Positions 28,000 to 36,796 of a stretch of DNA of 64,000 bases are shown here, one piece after another. The position numbers were made by a program, and so were the translations under genes. The notes under the pieces were generated by a model, which was given only the letters and a program-made list of their open reading frames with translations, was not told the origin of the DNA and made no database searches. Position 1 is the stretch's first letter. Each line of letters starts with the position of its first letter. This stretch comes from Lithodes maja. Taxonomy: Eukaryota; Arthropoda; Malacostraca; Decapoda; Lithodidae. The DNA lies in assembly GCA_037953745.1 (NCBI GenBank), contig JBAKBP010001426.1, forward strand, positions 62,001 to 126,000. The letters run 5' to 3'.

Positions 28000-30906
28000 T
28001 TAGAACTCCTGCTTGGTGTGGTAAGCAGCGAAGCACCCTACAGCACAGAGTGCCACCTTGCACTCCACACACTCCGTGGTTGACTTTTTACCTGGGTGCG
28101 GCCTCACCCTGCTGTGGTAGCAGACATGGCACCGCTTCTGATTTGTTCTTCCTGCTGCATTCTGAGGAAAGTAACCAAGCTGGTGCCTAAGCAGGTATGG
28201 AGCAGACTGCAAGCGGTCGATAACGGCGGGCCCAGGATGTGCCACTGCCCTCTGTGGCGTAGCATACTTCTCCAGGAGCCCCGTCAACACCTGCTTTTGG
28301 AACCTCCGCAGGCTATTGAACTTCAGGGGTGGGTTCTCATTCCGAAGCCTGTATATATTATAGGCATTCAGAATTGACATGTCCACCATATGCAGAAAGA
28401 ACTTTTTGTACCATCTGCACGAGGTACGCAGGCAGTCAATGAAGCCTATCTGCATGTCGGACTTGTCCACCAGCCTCATGTTGACATTGTAGTCCAGGAC
28501 AGTATCGGGCTTGGTCACCCTGGCCTGGGTGCGGCGATCCACCTTGCCAGTCTCCACCATTTCCCCCTTGTGGATGGTGGTCAGGAGGTTGACCTTCCGC
28601 TGGTCGTGCCAGTGGATAGCCAGAATGGGCCCCGACTTCTTCCTGAAGACATCACCTTTTTTGGTCTTTGCAGGGAAAGTTGGCATGCCCTTCCTTTTCC
28701 CTCGTACTGTGCCTACAGTCCCTGTCTTGCGCTCATGCAGGTACTGTGAGAGAGTGGGGGACGTGTAATAGTTGTCCGTGTAGAGGACGTGATTCTTATG
28801 GAAGTAGCGGTCCATCATGGCTTGCACCACTGCTCCGCCAAATCCAATGAGGGGGTCCACAAGCACGTCCCCTTCCTTCCCGCTGTACACCAGGAAGTCC
28901 AGGACATAGCCAGTTGTGCAGTCGCACAGCACAAAGAATTTTATGCCAAAGCGATGTCTTTTGGAGGGGATGTACTGCCGGAAGCTGAGTTTTCCCCGGA
29001 ACAGCACAAGAGACTCGTCAATGACGACCTTGCGGAAGGGCTTGAAGTAGGAGGTGAAGCGGTCTCGCATCATCTCATACAACGTCCTAATCTTCCACAG
29101 CTTGTCTGGGCGGTGGACGTCGGTGTTGGTGACAAGATGGAGCGCTGCGAGGATATCAAGGTACCGGTCGCGAGCCATATATTTCCCGAAGGCAGGGGTT
29201 GAAATCAGATCATTGGTGATCCAATAGTCAGGCAACCTATGCTTCCTGACATGAGGCATTAGCATGGTGAGTGCCAGGAACACCATGAATTCTTGAGGAG
29301 TCACTGGGGTCCACTTCCTCATATGGCCCTTGGTCACCTTGCCCAAAAAGTGTACCTGGAATTGGTGCTGCTTGTTTGTCTCTTTGACAACATAGCCTAC
29401 CACCTCCTCATCAAAGAATGCCTCAAATAGTTCGTGTGGTGGAGCATTGGGGCCTGCAGGAAAATTGGGGGTAATGCCTGAACCCTCCAGTGCCTCATCA
29501 AAAGCTGGCACATCAGGGTTGTATCCATCCCCATCAACTACGTCCTGCCATTGAAAAACGTAGAATGGGTCTTGTCTACGCTGACGAGGAGCTCCAACTG
29601 GTAGCCCAGTACGCCCACGGCCAACTCGGGAGGCGCGCGCCCTAGGGCGGCGGCGAGGGCGTCGGTCAGGGCGGCGGCCAGGGCGGCGGGCAGAAAGACG
29701 GGCAGCACGAAGCCGGGCCAAGCGGGTGGGTCGAGGGTCGTCGATGTCCATATAGTCATAGTCATCGTCAGAGTGGTCATCTTGCCCTGACGGTGGACCT
29801 ATGTAATCATGGCCAGAGTCTTCAGAGCGGTGCCCTTCATCATCAGTGGCCCCCACATAATCTGGCGGGGAACCAGTGATGCGTGGGCGGCGTGCGGGTG
29901 GGCGAGGTGGGGAAGGAGTGACAGGTGAGGCTGTGTCCTCCAGAGGTCCCGGGCTCCTTGGCCTGCGACGAGTCACAGAAAGCAATGATTCCGTTTCACT
30001 AGGCCCAGGTATTGGTGATGCGACCTCAAATACTTCTGCAGGAAGACATGTTGAAGGCGGGAGAGGTGGGGAGGACCGTGGGGAAAGTTGCGGGGACGTA
30101 TGGCTGGGGCCGGCAGGGGTGGACGCCGCCGCGGGAGCCTCAAACAAAACTCTCTTACTTTTCTTCATTTTCTTGGTATATTTTCTACCTTTCCCCTTTT
30201 CGGCAGCAGTATGTCTCCTGTCGGGGGACCTAGGAGGCAAATAGGCCGAAAGTGGGGGGTCCTCAACCCTTGGCAATGGTGGGGGTGGTGGGGAAGAATG
30301 CGGAGCATCCGGGTCATCTTGGGTGGCGTGGGTAGATAAGGGAGACAATGGCGGTCGAGAAGGGTCACCACGCTGACCCTCACTCACAGCCTCATCCTCA
30401 CCAACTATTTTAGCTTGTTCCCTAGCTGCCGCGGCCGCCTTTTCAAGTATTTTTAACTTGTAGAAATGGAGCTTGAAAGGCGATTTACCTGGGGAAGGGC
30501 TTGGAGTCGTGTCACTTATGCGAAATTTTGTTTGTGACCTTGAACTCTCCCACTCACTCACTCTCGCAAGTTCACTTTCTTTAGGTAAACCAGCTTCCTC
30601 AACAACTGGTACATCACCTTCATCACTCTCATCACTCTCAAATTCTTTCGCAAATCCCAGGAATTGTTCTTTATCACTCTCATGGCCATAATCACTCGAC
30701 TTATAATTACTCGAGTGGTCACTCACTTCTTCATCAATCTTATGCTTGGCATCAGCTTTCTCATAAAGTCTCAAAGTCGTCTCAATACCTCCGGGAGATA
30801 ACACATTTAGGCGATGGCGTCGGGGTAAGGCACGACGCACTATCAAGGGCGTCGTAGGAAGCACGATGTCGGACACGGCGGAATCACTATTTGGTGTACT
30901 GTCCAT
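28000..30906 (-). CDS. piggyBac transposase (pB1), 968 aa
   Basis: This is the cut-and-paste transposase that excises and inserts the element at TTAA. Residues 1 to about 450 form a low-complexity N-terminal extension: acidic and Ser-rich, then Pro-rich, then Arg-rich (RRPGRRPDRRPRRRPRAR). The DDE_Tnp_1_7-type core follows. The catalytic aspartates are visible as VVIDESLV (about 630), LYTDNYYTS (about 710) and NMRLVDKSDM (about 812). The C-terminal Cys-rich domain reads CHVCYHSRVRP, CVECKVALC, CFAAYH, as in the zinc-binding DNA-recognition domain of piggyBac. It is far longer than the roughly 600 residues of the moth enzyme, because of the extension. No stop or frameshift is seen. Confidence 0.93.
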   Translation of the reverse strand: MDSTPNSDSAVSDIVLPTTPLIVRRALPRRHRLNVLSPGGIETTLRLYEKADAKHKIDEEVSDHSSNYKSSDYGHESDKEQFLGFAKEFESDESDEGDVPVVEEAGLPKESELARVSEWESSRSQTKFRISDTTPSPSPGKSPFKLHFYKLKILEKAAAAAREQAKIVGEDEAVSEGQRGDPSRPPLSPLSTHATQDDPDAPHSSPPPPPLPRVEDPPLSAYLPPRSPDRRHTAAEKGKGRKYTKKMKKSKRVLFEAPAAASTPAGPSHTSPQLSPRSSPPLPPSTCLPAEVFEVASPIPGPSETESLLSVTRRRPRSPGPLEDTASPVTPSPPRPPARRPRITGSPPDYVGATDDEGHRSEDSGHDYIGPPSGQDDHSDDDYDYMDIDDPRPTRLARLRAARLSARRPGRRPDRRPRRRPRARASRVGRGRTGLPVGAPRQRRQDPFYVFQWQDVVDGDGYNPDVPAFDEALEGSGITPNFPAGPNAPPHELFEAFFDEEVVGYVVKETNKQHQFQVHFLGKVTKGHMRKWTPVTPQEFMVFLALTMLMPHVRKHRLPDYWITNDLISTPAFGKYMARDRYLDILAALHLVTNTDVHRPDKLWKIRTLYEMMRDRFTSYFKPFRKVVIDESLVLFRGKLSFRQYIPSKRHRFGIKFFVLCDCTTGYVLDFLVYSGKEGDVLVDPLIGFGGAVVQAMMDRYFHKNHVLYTDNYYTSPTLSQYLHERKTGTVGTVRGKRKGMPTFPAKTKKGDVFRKKSGPILAIHWHDQRKVNLLTTIHKGEMVETGKVDRRTQARVTKPDTVLDYNVNMRLVDKSDMQIGFIDCLRTSCRWYKKFFLHMVDMSILNAYNIYRLRNENPPLKFNSLRRFQKQVLTGLLEKYATPQRAVAHPGPAVIDRLQSAPYLLRHQLGYFPQNAAGRTNQKRCHVCYHSRVRPHPGKKSTTECVECKVALCAVGCFAAYHTKQEF

Positions 30907-31145
30907 GATGGCGTCGGGGTAGATACTGTTGTTGTGGCGTCGTTGACGCCGGGTGGCGCCACCTACCGCCCAATCATCACAAAATGTGCGCGCGGCTTTC
31001 GAAAATCAAGCACGAAAGCAAGGGGCGTACATGAGGCCATCCGGGTTGCGCGGGCCGAGTATGTTATGGGCGTATATGAGGTCATCCGGGTTGGAGGGGT
31101 TAAGTAAATTTTTTCCAGCTTTAATTCCCAGCAAATTTAACGATT

Positions 31146-31430
31146 AAAATGAAAAACTTGCAAAACAAATAAACCAAAACAGGAATGGCAGAATATAAAG
31201 ACAAAAGAACTAATGTTAGCCAAGAATATACCTTAAAATCTTTGGGGCAGCGAATATATGATTCACGTCATGCGAGCGAGAGGGTTAACTGGTATGCCCT
31301 TACTTAAACCTGTAGGGTTATAATGTAAAACTTGCAAAATAAACAAACCAAAATTTGGACAAAGACAATATAAAGACAAAAGAGCTGATAACTTAATAAT
31401 AACTAAGTAACTAATAATCTAACCCTCTCC
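31146..31430. other. Two R3 end fragments, no gene
   Basis: AAAAACTTGCAAAACAAATAA at about 31150 and a TAATGTAAAACTTGCAAAAT block at 31320 are diverged R3 termini. Nothing else was recognised. Confidence 0.5.
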
Positions 31431-31754
31431 GACATATGACGCAATTTTGAGCCTATTTGGGATACTTTAAAGCCTTTGTTACCATCAGGGGTATTTAGAA
31501 ACCTTTATTTTAGTTACTTCAACCTCTGCAGTTGTCTTTGAGTTAGCTGTGTTGAGCCTATTGGGGATACTTTAAAGCCTTTGTTACCATCAGGGGTATT
31601 TAGAAACCTTTAGTTTAGTTACTTTAACCTCTGCAGTTGTCTTGGAGTTAGCTGTGGGCAGAAAACTAATTTTGGAGAGGTAATTATAAGAGTGAGAGAA
31701 CTCTATTTCTTATTGCTAATCTGGCAACCTCTGCGTCATAAATGCGTGAAAGGG
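31431..31754. mobile_element. R1 MITE copy in host intron
   Basis: It matches 13896-14228 almost throughout, including the duplicated CTTTGTTACCATCAGGGG block. The right end is AAGGGTTAA; the left target reads CTAA instead of TTAA. It lies about 40 bp from the host exon at 31795. Confidence 0.7.
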
Positions 31755-31794
31755 TTAATAACTAAATAACTTAGATGAAATATCCGCTACTAAC

Positions 31795-31932
31795 CTTAGA
31801 TAATGTAATGGCTGACTTTGGTGTAATCGGTTCCAAAATATCTTCATCTGTCTCGTCATCCAACCCTCCGATCTGTTTTATTTGCTCCTCCAAGTTGCTT
31901 GTGTCCATAAGGTTCCTCCCGAAGAATGCCTC
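31795..31932 (-). CDS. Internal exon (46 codons) of the unrecognised host gene
   Basis: On the minus strand an acceptor (CCCCGACAG) is followed by GAGGCATTC at 31932. The exon ends TCTAAG before a consensus donor GTTAGT. It is exactly 138 nt, phase 0 at both ends, and encodes an acidic peptide (FFGRNLMDTSNLEEQIKQIG, DDETDEDILEPITPKS). The next downstream acceptor, at 24355, is also phase 0, so the two exons join without a frame break across a 7.4 kb intron. No homologue is recognised. Upstream exons were not found in the window and may lie beyond it. Confidence 0.6.
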
Positions 31933-32059
31933 CTGTCGGGGTGAAGTCAAAAGAAAGTGTATAGATGTGGTCAGCCTAATGTTTAAAGTGAAAGGCAAGA
32001 ACATTTTATGGGGCACAGATCTCTAAGCTAACATAACTAACTTCAAAGAAATAACAGCG

Positions 32060-32629
32060 GCTTCAATTTAACCCTCCGAACTCGGCTGTCCTCATATACT
32101 CCACAACGAACCATCAACGTGGAACTCGGGTGTCCTCCCGTGCAAATGTTTTTCACAACCTCACAACACAACAACCAGACGATATTGCGATGTTCGGTCA
32201 ACACCAGGATCACAACAATAGTATGTACTCCATTTTCCCATAAGCTGATCATTTTACCTCTTACCATTGCTAAGCTATTCAAGGGGGGATGGGCCGGTTT
32301 TATGGGCCACTTTCTCCCTCTTGTTTAGCCCCATTAGTTTTGACATTTTAAGACGTTAGGCACATTAGTTTGGCAATTTTAATACCTTTCGCCACATTTC
32401 GTTGTCAATTTCAAGATCTTTTGTGCCATTTACCTGTCGAGCGATAGCTAGCCTGTAATATTAAGAGGAACCGGCCTTCGGCTAGGAAATTTTTCTACCG
32501 AAAAATGTACACATTATCTTGAAGGGGGATCTAGGGGGTGTTTTTTTAAGCTTGATGGAGGTATAGCAAGGAAATTAAATAATAAATGAATAACTGAATA
32601 AATAGACCATAAAACCAGCACATCTCCCC
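32060..32629. other. TTAA-type MITE end and other repeat fragments
   Basis: TTAACCCTCCGAACTCGG at 32069 resembles the 3' end of the piggyBac copies, but no partner end was found. Bases 32480-32570 are an inverted copy of sequence at 24610-24720 (CTAGGGGGTGTTTT and TTTCTACCGAAAAATGT). No gene was seen. Confidence 0.45.
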
Positions 32630-32633
32630 TTAA

Positions 32634-33545
32634 GGGGAGCGTCCGGGAGCGTCCGGCTTTACTCTAGAACGTGTCAGTGGATTTTGTCTGTATTTCATAA
32701 GATTTTGTACACGTATAGGGGACCTAACAACTAAGAAATTTCCAAAATTTTAATTCTCTAGGACAATTATTTTTTGAGTTAGGTGTGTAAATTTATGACT
32801 TTTTGTAAAATCAAAATCTCATTTAAATATTGTTGCTTGATTGTTTTAATGCATTGGGGGTACTAACAATAGGTGTAGTTTCAATTGTACGTCGATACTT
32901 TTTCAATTTTGTATCTAATTGTACAATTAGGGCATTTACAATTAGGTACAAATTAGGTACAAATTAGGTGACAAATGTCTCGGGGTTGTGTGTCGAAATG
33001 GGAAAGAAATAAAAAAAAATTGCGACGTGGAGTTGTAGAGAATTTCATGCCCTTTCCAATGACACCAGAAACATTGTTGTAGCATGTTTGGTTACGTCAG
33101 AATTGCGCCGACAAGTGAACTTTCTTACGTGAGGTACTAAGGCACGAGAGCTGTTGCAAGCCAGCCGGCCAGCCGCACCCTACCTCTCTCGCGGCTTGGA
33201 CCACACTGCTCTTTCTCCTCCACTACCACCACACCCTTCGTTGTTACCCGGGTTGAGTACCAGATACTGTTAGGCAAAATATCTAAGAACGTCATATTTT
33301 CACCAAAAATTCATGGTTTTATTTTTTTTGTTTTGCAGATCCGAAACCCATAATGCATTTTCTACGCGTCTGCGCGACCCGCGACCCGCGAAAACTTTAA
33401 ACTAGCCCAGAAATAACATGCTTCCAGACGGAATATTGCCTCAGGATTTTAACTGAAGACAGAGGGATGGGTGATGATGCCATATATCGGGTTGCGCAAT
33501 ATTGCCGTTTTGAGCACTATTACGAGTATGAGCCGGACGCCCCCC
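32634..33545. mobile_element. TTAA-flanked MITE (912 bp)
   Basis: TTAA lies at 32630-32633 and 33546-33549. The ends GGGGAGCGTCCGG and, inverted, GGGGGGCGTCCGGC are terminal repeats, with an imperfect second GCGTCCGG copy just inside the left end. It has no transposase-like ORF. Confidence 0.75.
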
Positions 33546-33815
33546 TTAAGTTATAAGGCCGTTGGGTCCTATATGGGCCCATTCTAGAGGTATGGAGAGT
33601 AAGAGGACAGCCAAAGCGTCACATTTTTCCTAAAGTTGCCCCTCGACTTTCTCTTCATAATTGTTGAGGGGCACAACCTTCACATACGGTACAGTCTAAA
33701 CATCTCCAACCTTTGTCCAGCACTACCTTTGTCACCTGAAAATATAAGGAAAGAAATACATATAGTAAATGTATATGTAAATGTAAATGTATATGAATTA
33801 ATATGTAAAACTTGC

Positions 33816-34081
33816 GGGAAGGATGTAGTGTCCGGGCGTATGATCGTCATGTTTACATAGGTCGATCGCCGCGGTTAAGTTCCCGTCTATTATGACGGCG
33901 ATATTTTTGGTCATTTGCTCCCTGCTGGCACTATATATGATGATGACAATAAGTCATGGAGGGGTGAGGGGGGCATATTATTGTATCCAACGGCTGTCAA
34001 AATAGACGGGAACATGATCGCGAGCGTCCGCCGCGTAGTGTAAACAAGGCGAGCGGTACGCATGAACACTACATCCTTGCC
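33816..34081. mobile_element. hAT-like MITE with 8-bp duplication (266 bp)
   Basis: AAACTTGC occurs at 33808-33815 and 34082-34089. The ends GGGAAGGATGTAGTGT and, inverted, GGCAAGGATGTAGTGT are terminal repeats. An 8-bp duplication fits the hAT superfamily, but P elements also make 8 bp. The target is itself an R3 repeat end. Confidence 0.7.
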
Positions 34082-34254
34082 AAACTTGCAAACCAAAACC
34101 ACAAACCGCACAATATAAATTCATATTATCACCAACACACCAATTAACTTACAAATAAACCTAGTTAATGATATCAATGAAACTAATGAATACATGTGGT
34201 ACTCCAGACAACAGAGTCTCTACAAACTATAGGTAGCGCCAACGAACTTGACTA

Positions 34255-34400
34255 TAATCTTGACCCCTTAACTTCTCATAACTCAAAAAGGCCTAGAGCA
34301 AACTGGCTGTAAATATCCACATCTATTTCCTAGAAACTTGGGACACCACACCCAGAACATAAGCATCTAAACCATTACACCACCAACACAGTTAAAAGGT
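34255..34400 (-). mobile_element. Diverged tRNA-type SINE fragment
   Basis: On the minus strand it has GGTGGTGTAATGGTTTAG (box A-like), as in the SINE at 9085. The adjoining GCAAACTGGCTGTAAATAT segment matches 13775-13800. Confidence 0.4.
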
Positions 34401-35007
34401 TGAGTACACGATCACAATTAATATCCATTTTCGAATTTTGGATATCAATCTAATCATGTACTCAAACCCAACTGCATTATGGAAAGCGTAATGTTTTAGT
34501 GAGAGGAAAGAACATTGAAAAAAACCCTATTTATTATATGGTAATTCCTCACTTAAAATGTTAGCTACGTTCATGAATATCGAGACAAATTAAAATGTAG
34601 AACTTTCAAAACAAACAAAGAATATATATATATATAGATATGTTCATGAATTATAATGTAGAACTTGCAAAATATACAAACAAAAAACAGAAACCGCACA
34701 ATATAAAAGGACTTTGTCCGTAAGAGAGCAAAGTAAATGTCAGGAATGAATAAAATCTGAATGAGAGTGACACTGTATCGGACACCAAGAATCGAAGTAC
34801 AGTACTGTACTGGAACAACAGATTTCTGGGGTCTCTACAAACTACCTGTAGCACTCTGTTCATTGAGCATAAAGGCAAACGAGAAGGATGTATTATAAGG
34901 GCATATCGCCAGCTTTGTTTACGTTACTTGTACGCTCGCGTATCCAGGCGTACGGTCGTCATGTTTACGTAGGTCGTGCGCTCGTGGTTACGTTCCCGTA
35001 TACAGTA

Positions 35008-35266
35008 CAGTAAAAAAAAAAATCCCATCCGGAGCCCTCAGATCCAGAAACCCAAGAGATCCAGACAGGCATTTCGATCCAGACTCATGTTTCAGCCAAC
35101 CAGACTTGTCTGGATGGCTTGGGAAAAATATAAGTCAATCCGGAAACGATTGAGACGAATACTGTACAAGTTTCCACACATATTATTTACATCCAGTGTT
35201 CGATATCCAGACTTGTATGTCAGCCATCCGGATTTGTCTGGATGGCTGAAACCTAAGTCTGGTTGT
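35008..35266. mobile_element. Truncated Tigger-like MITE
   Basis: It starts after TACAGTACAGTA and contains CAGCCATCC..GGATGGCTG hairpins like those of the MITE at 14726-15083. The right end is cut off where a TTAA MITE begins at 35271. Confidence 0.5.
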
Positions 35267-35270
35267 TTAA

Positions 35271-35750
35271 CCCTTGGTTCCCGGATGACCTCATGTACGC
35301 CCATAAAAAAGCATGTACCAGGTACCCGGAAGGCCTCTTATGCACCCACGACGTCACAGCCTGTGAGCTTGCTGTGCGAGGCGTCGGTCCGACGCATGTA
35401 AACAACAGCCGGCTGGACCGACGCTCCGCATCTCCGGCCACAAGAAGGAGAGCGTCGCTTGTTCTTGTGTGCCTGTATGTTGTTGTTCAGTATCGAAAAG
35501 TGGTGTAAAGTGGCTGGTTTGGCCATAAAGTTATCTCCAATGAAATCATCATCACAGCTCACCCAGTTGACTTAGAGAGCTCTACTTAATGCCATTTTAC
35601 AGGTAAATAACACAGCTACGCTTGGGGATGCGCGGGAATGCGGTAAGCAGTCTGATTAACGAATATACGGTAGCCTAGCCTAGACGTTTTTCGGCCAAAA
35701 CACCCGGGTTTCGAGGAATATATATATAATACATAACCGGGGCTGGAGGG
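35271..35750. mobile_element. TTAA-flanked piggyBac-type MITE, empty allele of the 59.6 kb copy
   Basis: TTAA lies at 35267-35270 and 35751-35754; the ends are CCCTTGGTTCCCGGATG and, inverted, CCCTCCAGCCCCGG. The 3' end resembles those of pB1 and pB2. At 35584-35587 it contains the single TTAA that is occupied by pB3 in the otherwise near-identical copy at 59626-62108. Confidence 0.85.
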
Positions 35751-35754
35751 TTAA

Positions 35755-35917
35755 CCCTCTCACGTTCTTGACACAATTTTGAGCCTATTACGGATACTTG
35801 AAAGCCTTTGTTACCATCAGGGGTATTTAGCAACCTTTAGTTTAGTTACTTCAACCTCTGCAGTTGTCTTTGAGTTAGCTGTGGGCAGAAAACTAATTTT
35901 GGAGAGGTAATTATAAG
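35755..35917. mobile_element. Left part of an R1 MITE, cut by RTE-A
   Basis: It follows R1 copies from TTAACCCTCT to TAATTATAAGAG and then stops where the U4-like sequence begins. The missing right half is not found at the far end of RTE-A, so the locus has been rearranged or the half lost. Confidence 0.65.
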
Positions 35918-35956
35918 AGCTTTGCGCAGTGGCAGTATCGTAACCAATGAGGTTTA
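35918..35956 (+). ncRNA. U4 snRNA 5' end fused to RTE-A
   Basis: Thirty-nine bases beginning AGCTTTGCGCAGTGGCAGTA match the 5' end of metazoan U4 snRNA, by my recollection of the human sequence, at all but one position. They cover stem II, which pairs with U6, and the first half of the 5' stem-loop including AATGAGG. After 35956 similarity stops. It is not a functional U4 gene: the Sm site and 3' domain are absent. It sits exactly at the 5' junction of RTE-A. Confidence 0.75.
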
Positions 35957-36403
35957 GAGGTCCTGTCATCTGCGTATAAGTACGGTATTGGTTAGTCTTG
36001 CTGAAACGCACCTCTGTAGCTTACCGTGACTAGTTACGGTAAGTAAGTCCTACCCCGCCTTCTCGAGGTAGCCTCGTTATTACACCGTCCTTATTTTAAT
36101 CCTCCCTTTTAAATTTCTAACATTTTTATTTTTACTTGACTGTGGAACTAAAGGGGAGGGCGGGTGTGCTATTTTCTTCAGCAGCACACTTTGTTTTTAA
36201 TTTTAAATCCTCTTTTAATTTCCACTATAAAAATTATCCCCCTTGTAACTATATTTCTGTTGTCCCCTGTATATTTTTGTTCTCCATATATTCTTAATAT
36301 TTTCATTTTTACTGGGTTGTATGTTTTTTTACTGATGTTAGTATCAGTTTTTTATTTTTCTTTAGTATACTTTTGACAATCCGGCGCCCTGTTTGGAGGC
36401 ATT

Positions 36404-36599
36404 ATGTCCAGGCCCCAAGTCCTCCTGGGAAATAACTGTCCTCGGTATGCTGCCGGCCAGGACCCCCTCGGGGGTGGAGGAACAAAGCAGAAAAGTGGTG
36501 GAAACATCGTTCGGGTGAAGGAAAGCGTGCTCCGTGTCTGTGCCTTCAATGCAAATGGCATAAATGATTTTAGCAAGAAAGCGTGTCTGATGCGAGAGC
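36404..36599 (+). pseudogene. RTE-A ORF, N-terminal piece (start of APE endonuclease)
   Basis: The ATG at 36404 opens a frame with a Gly-rich lead (MSRPQVLLGNN) and then VLRVCAFNANGINDFSKKA, the first strand and active-site Asn of an APE-type endonuclease. The piggyBac insertion interrupts it right after MREL at the TTAA. The rest continues at 45469. Confidence 0.8.
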
Positions 36600-36796
36600 T
36601 TAACCCCTCCAACCCGGATGGGCTCTTGAACGCCCATAACAACCTCGGCCCGCGCAACCCGGATGGGCTCTTGAACGCCCATTGCTTGCATGCTTGCTTT
36701 CGAAGGCCGCGCGTAAATTTTTGGTATCATGGGACGGTAGGTGGCGCCACCCGGCGTAAACGGCGCCACAACAACAGTATCTACCCTGACGCCATC

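Larger units (their letters stand above)
26817..31099 (-). mobile_element. Intact piggyBac element pB1 (4.28 kb)
   Basis: TTAA lies at 26813-26816 and 31100-31103. The ends are CCCTCCAGCCCCGGGGG (left) and, inverted, CCCCTCCAACCCGGATG (right). It encodes one uninterrupted transposase and carries three subterminal repeats of about 175 bp at its 3' side. It lies in the intron between the two host exons, in the same orientation as the host gene. TTAA duplication, paired ends and an open transposase make it a candidate autonomous element. Confidence 0.9.

Noticed and set aside
33636..33670. Another AAC-tailed SINE copy
   Set aside because: It shares only a CGTCACATTTTTCC..CTCTTCATAATTG segment and lacks the SINE 3' end; too little to call.
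35918..36060. HDV-like self-cleaving ribozyme at the RTE 5' end
   Set aside because: The first 7 nt have no suitable downstream partner for helix P1, and the U4 match explains the sequence better.
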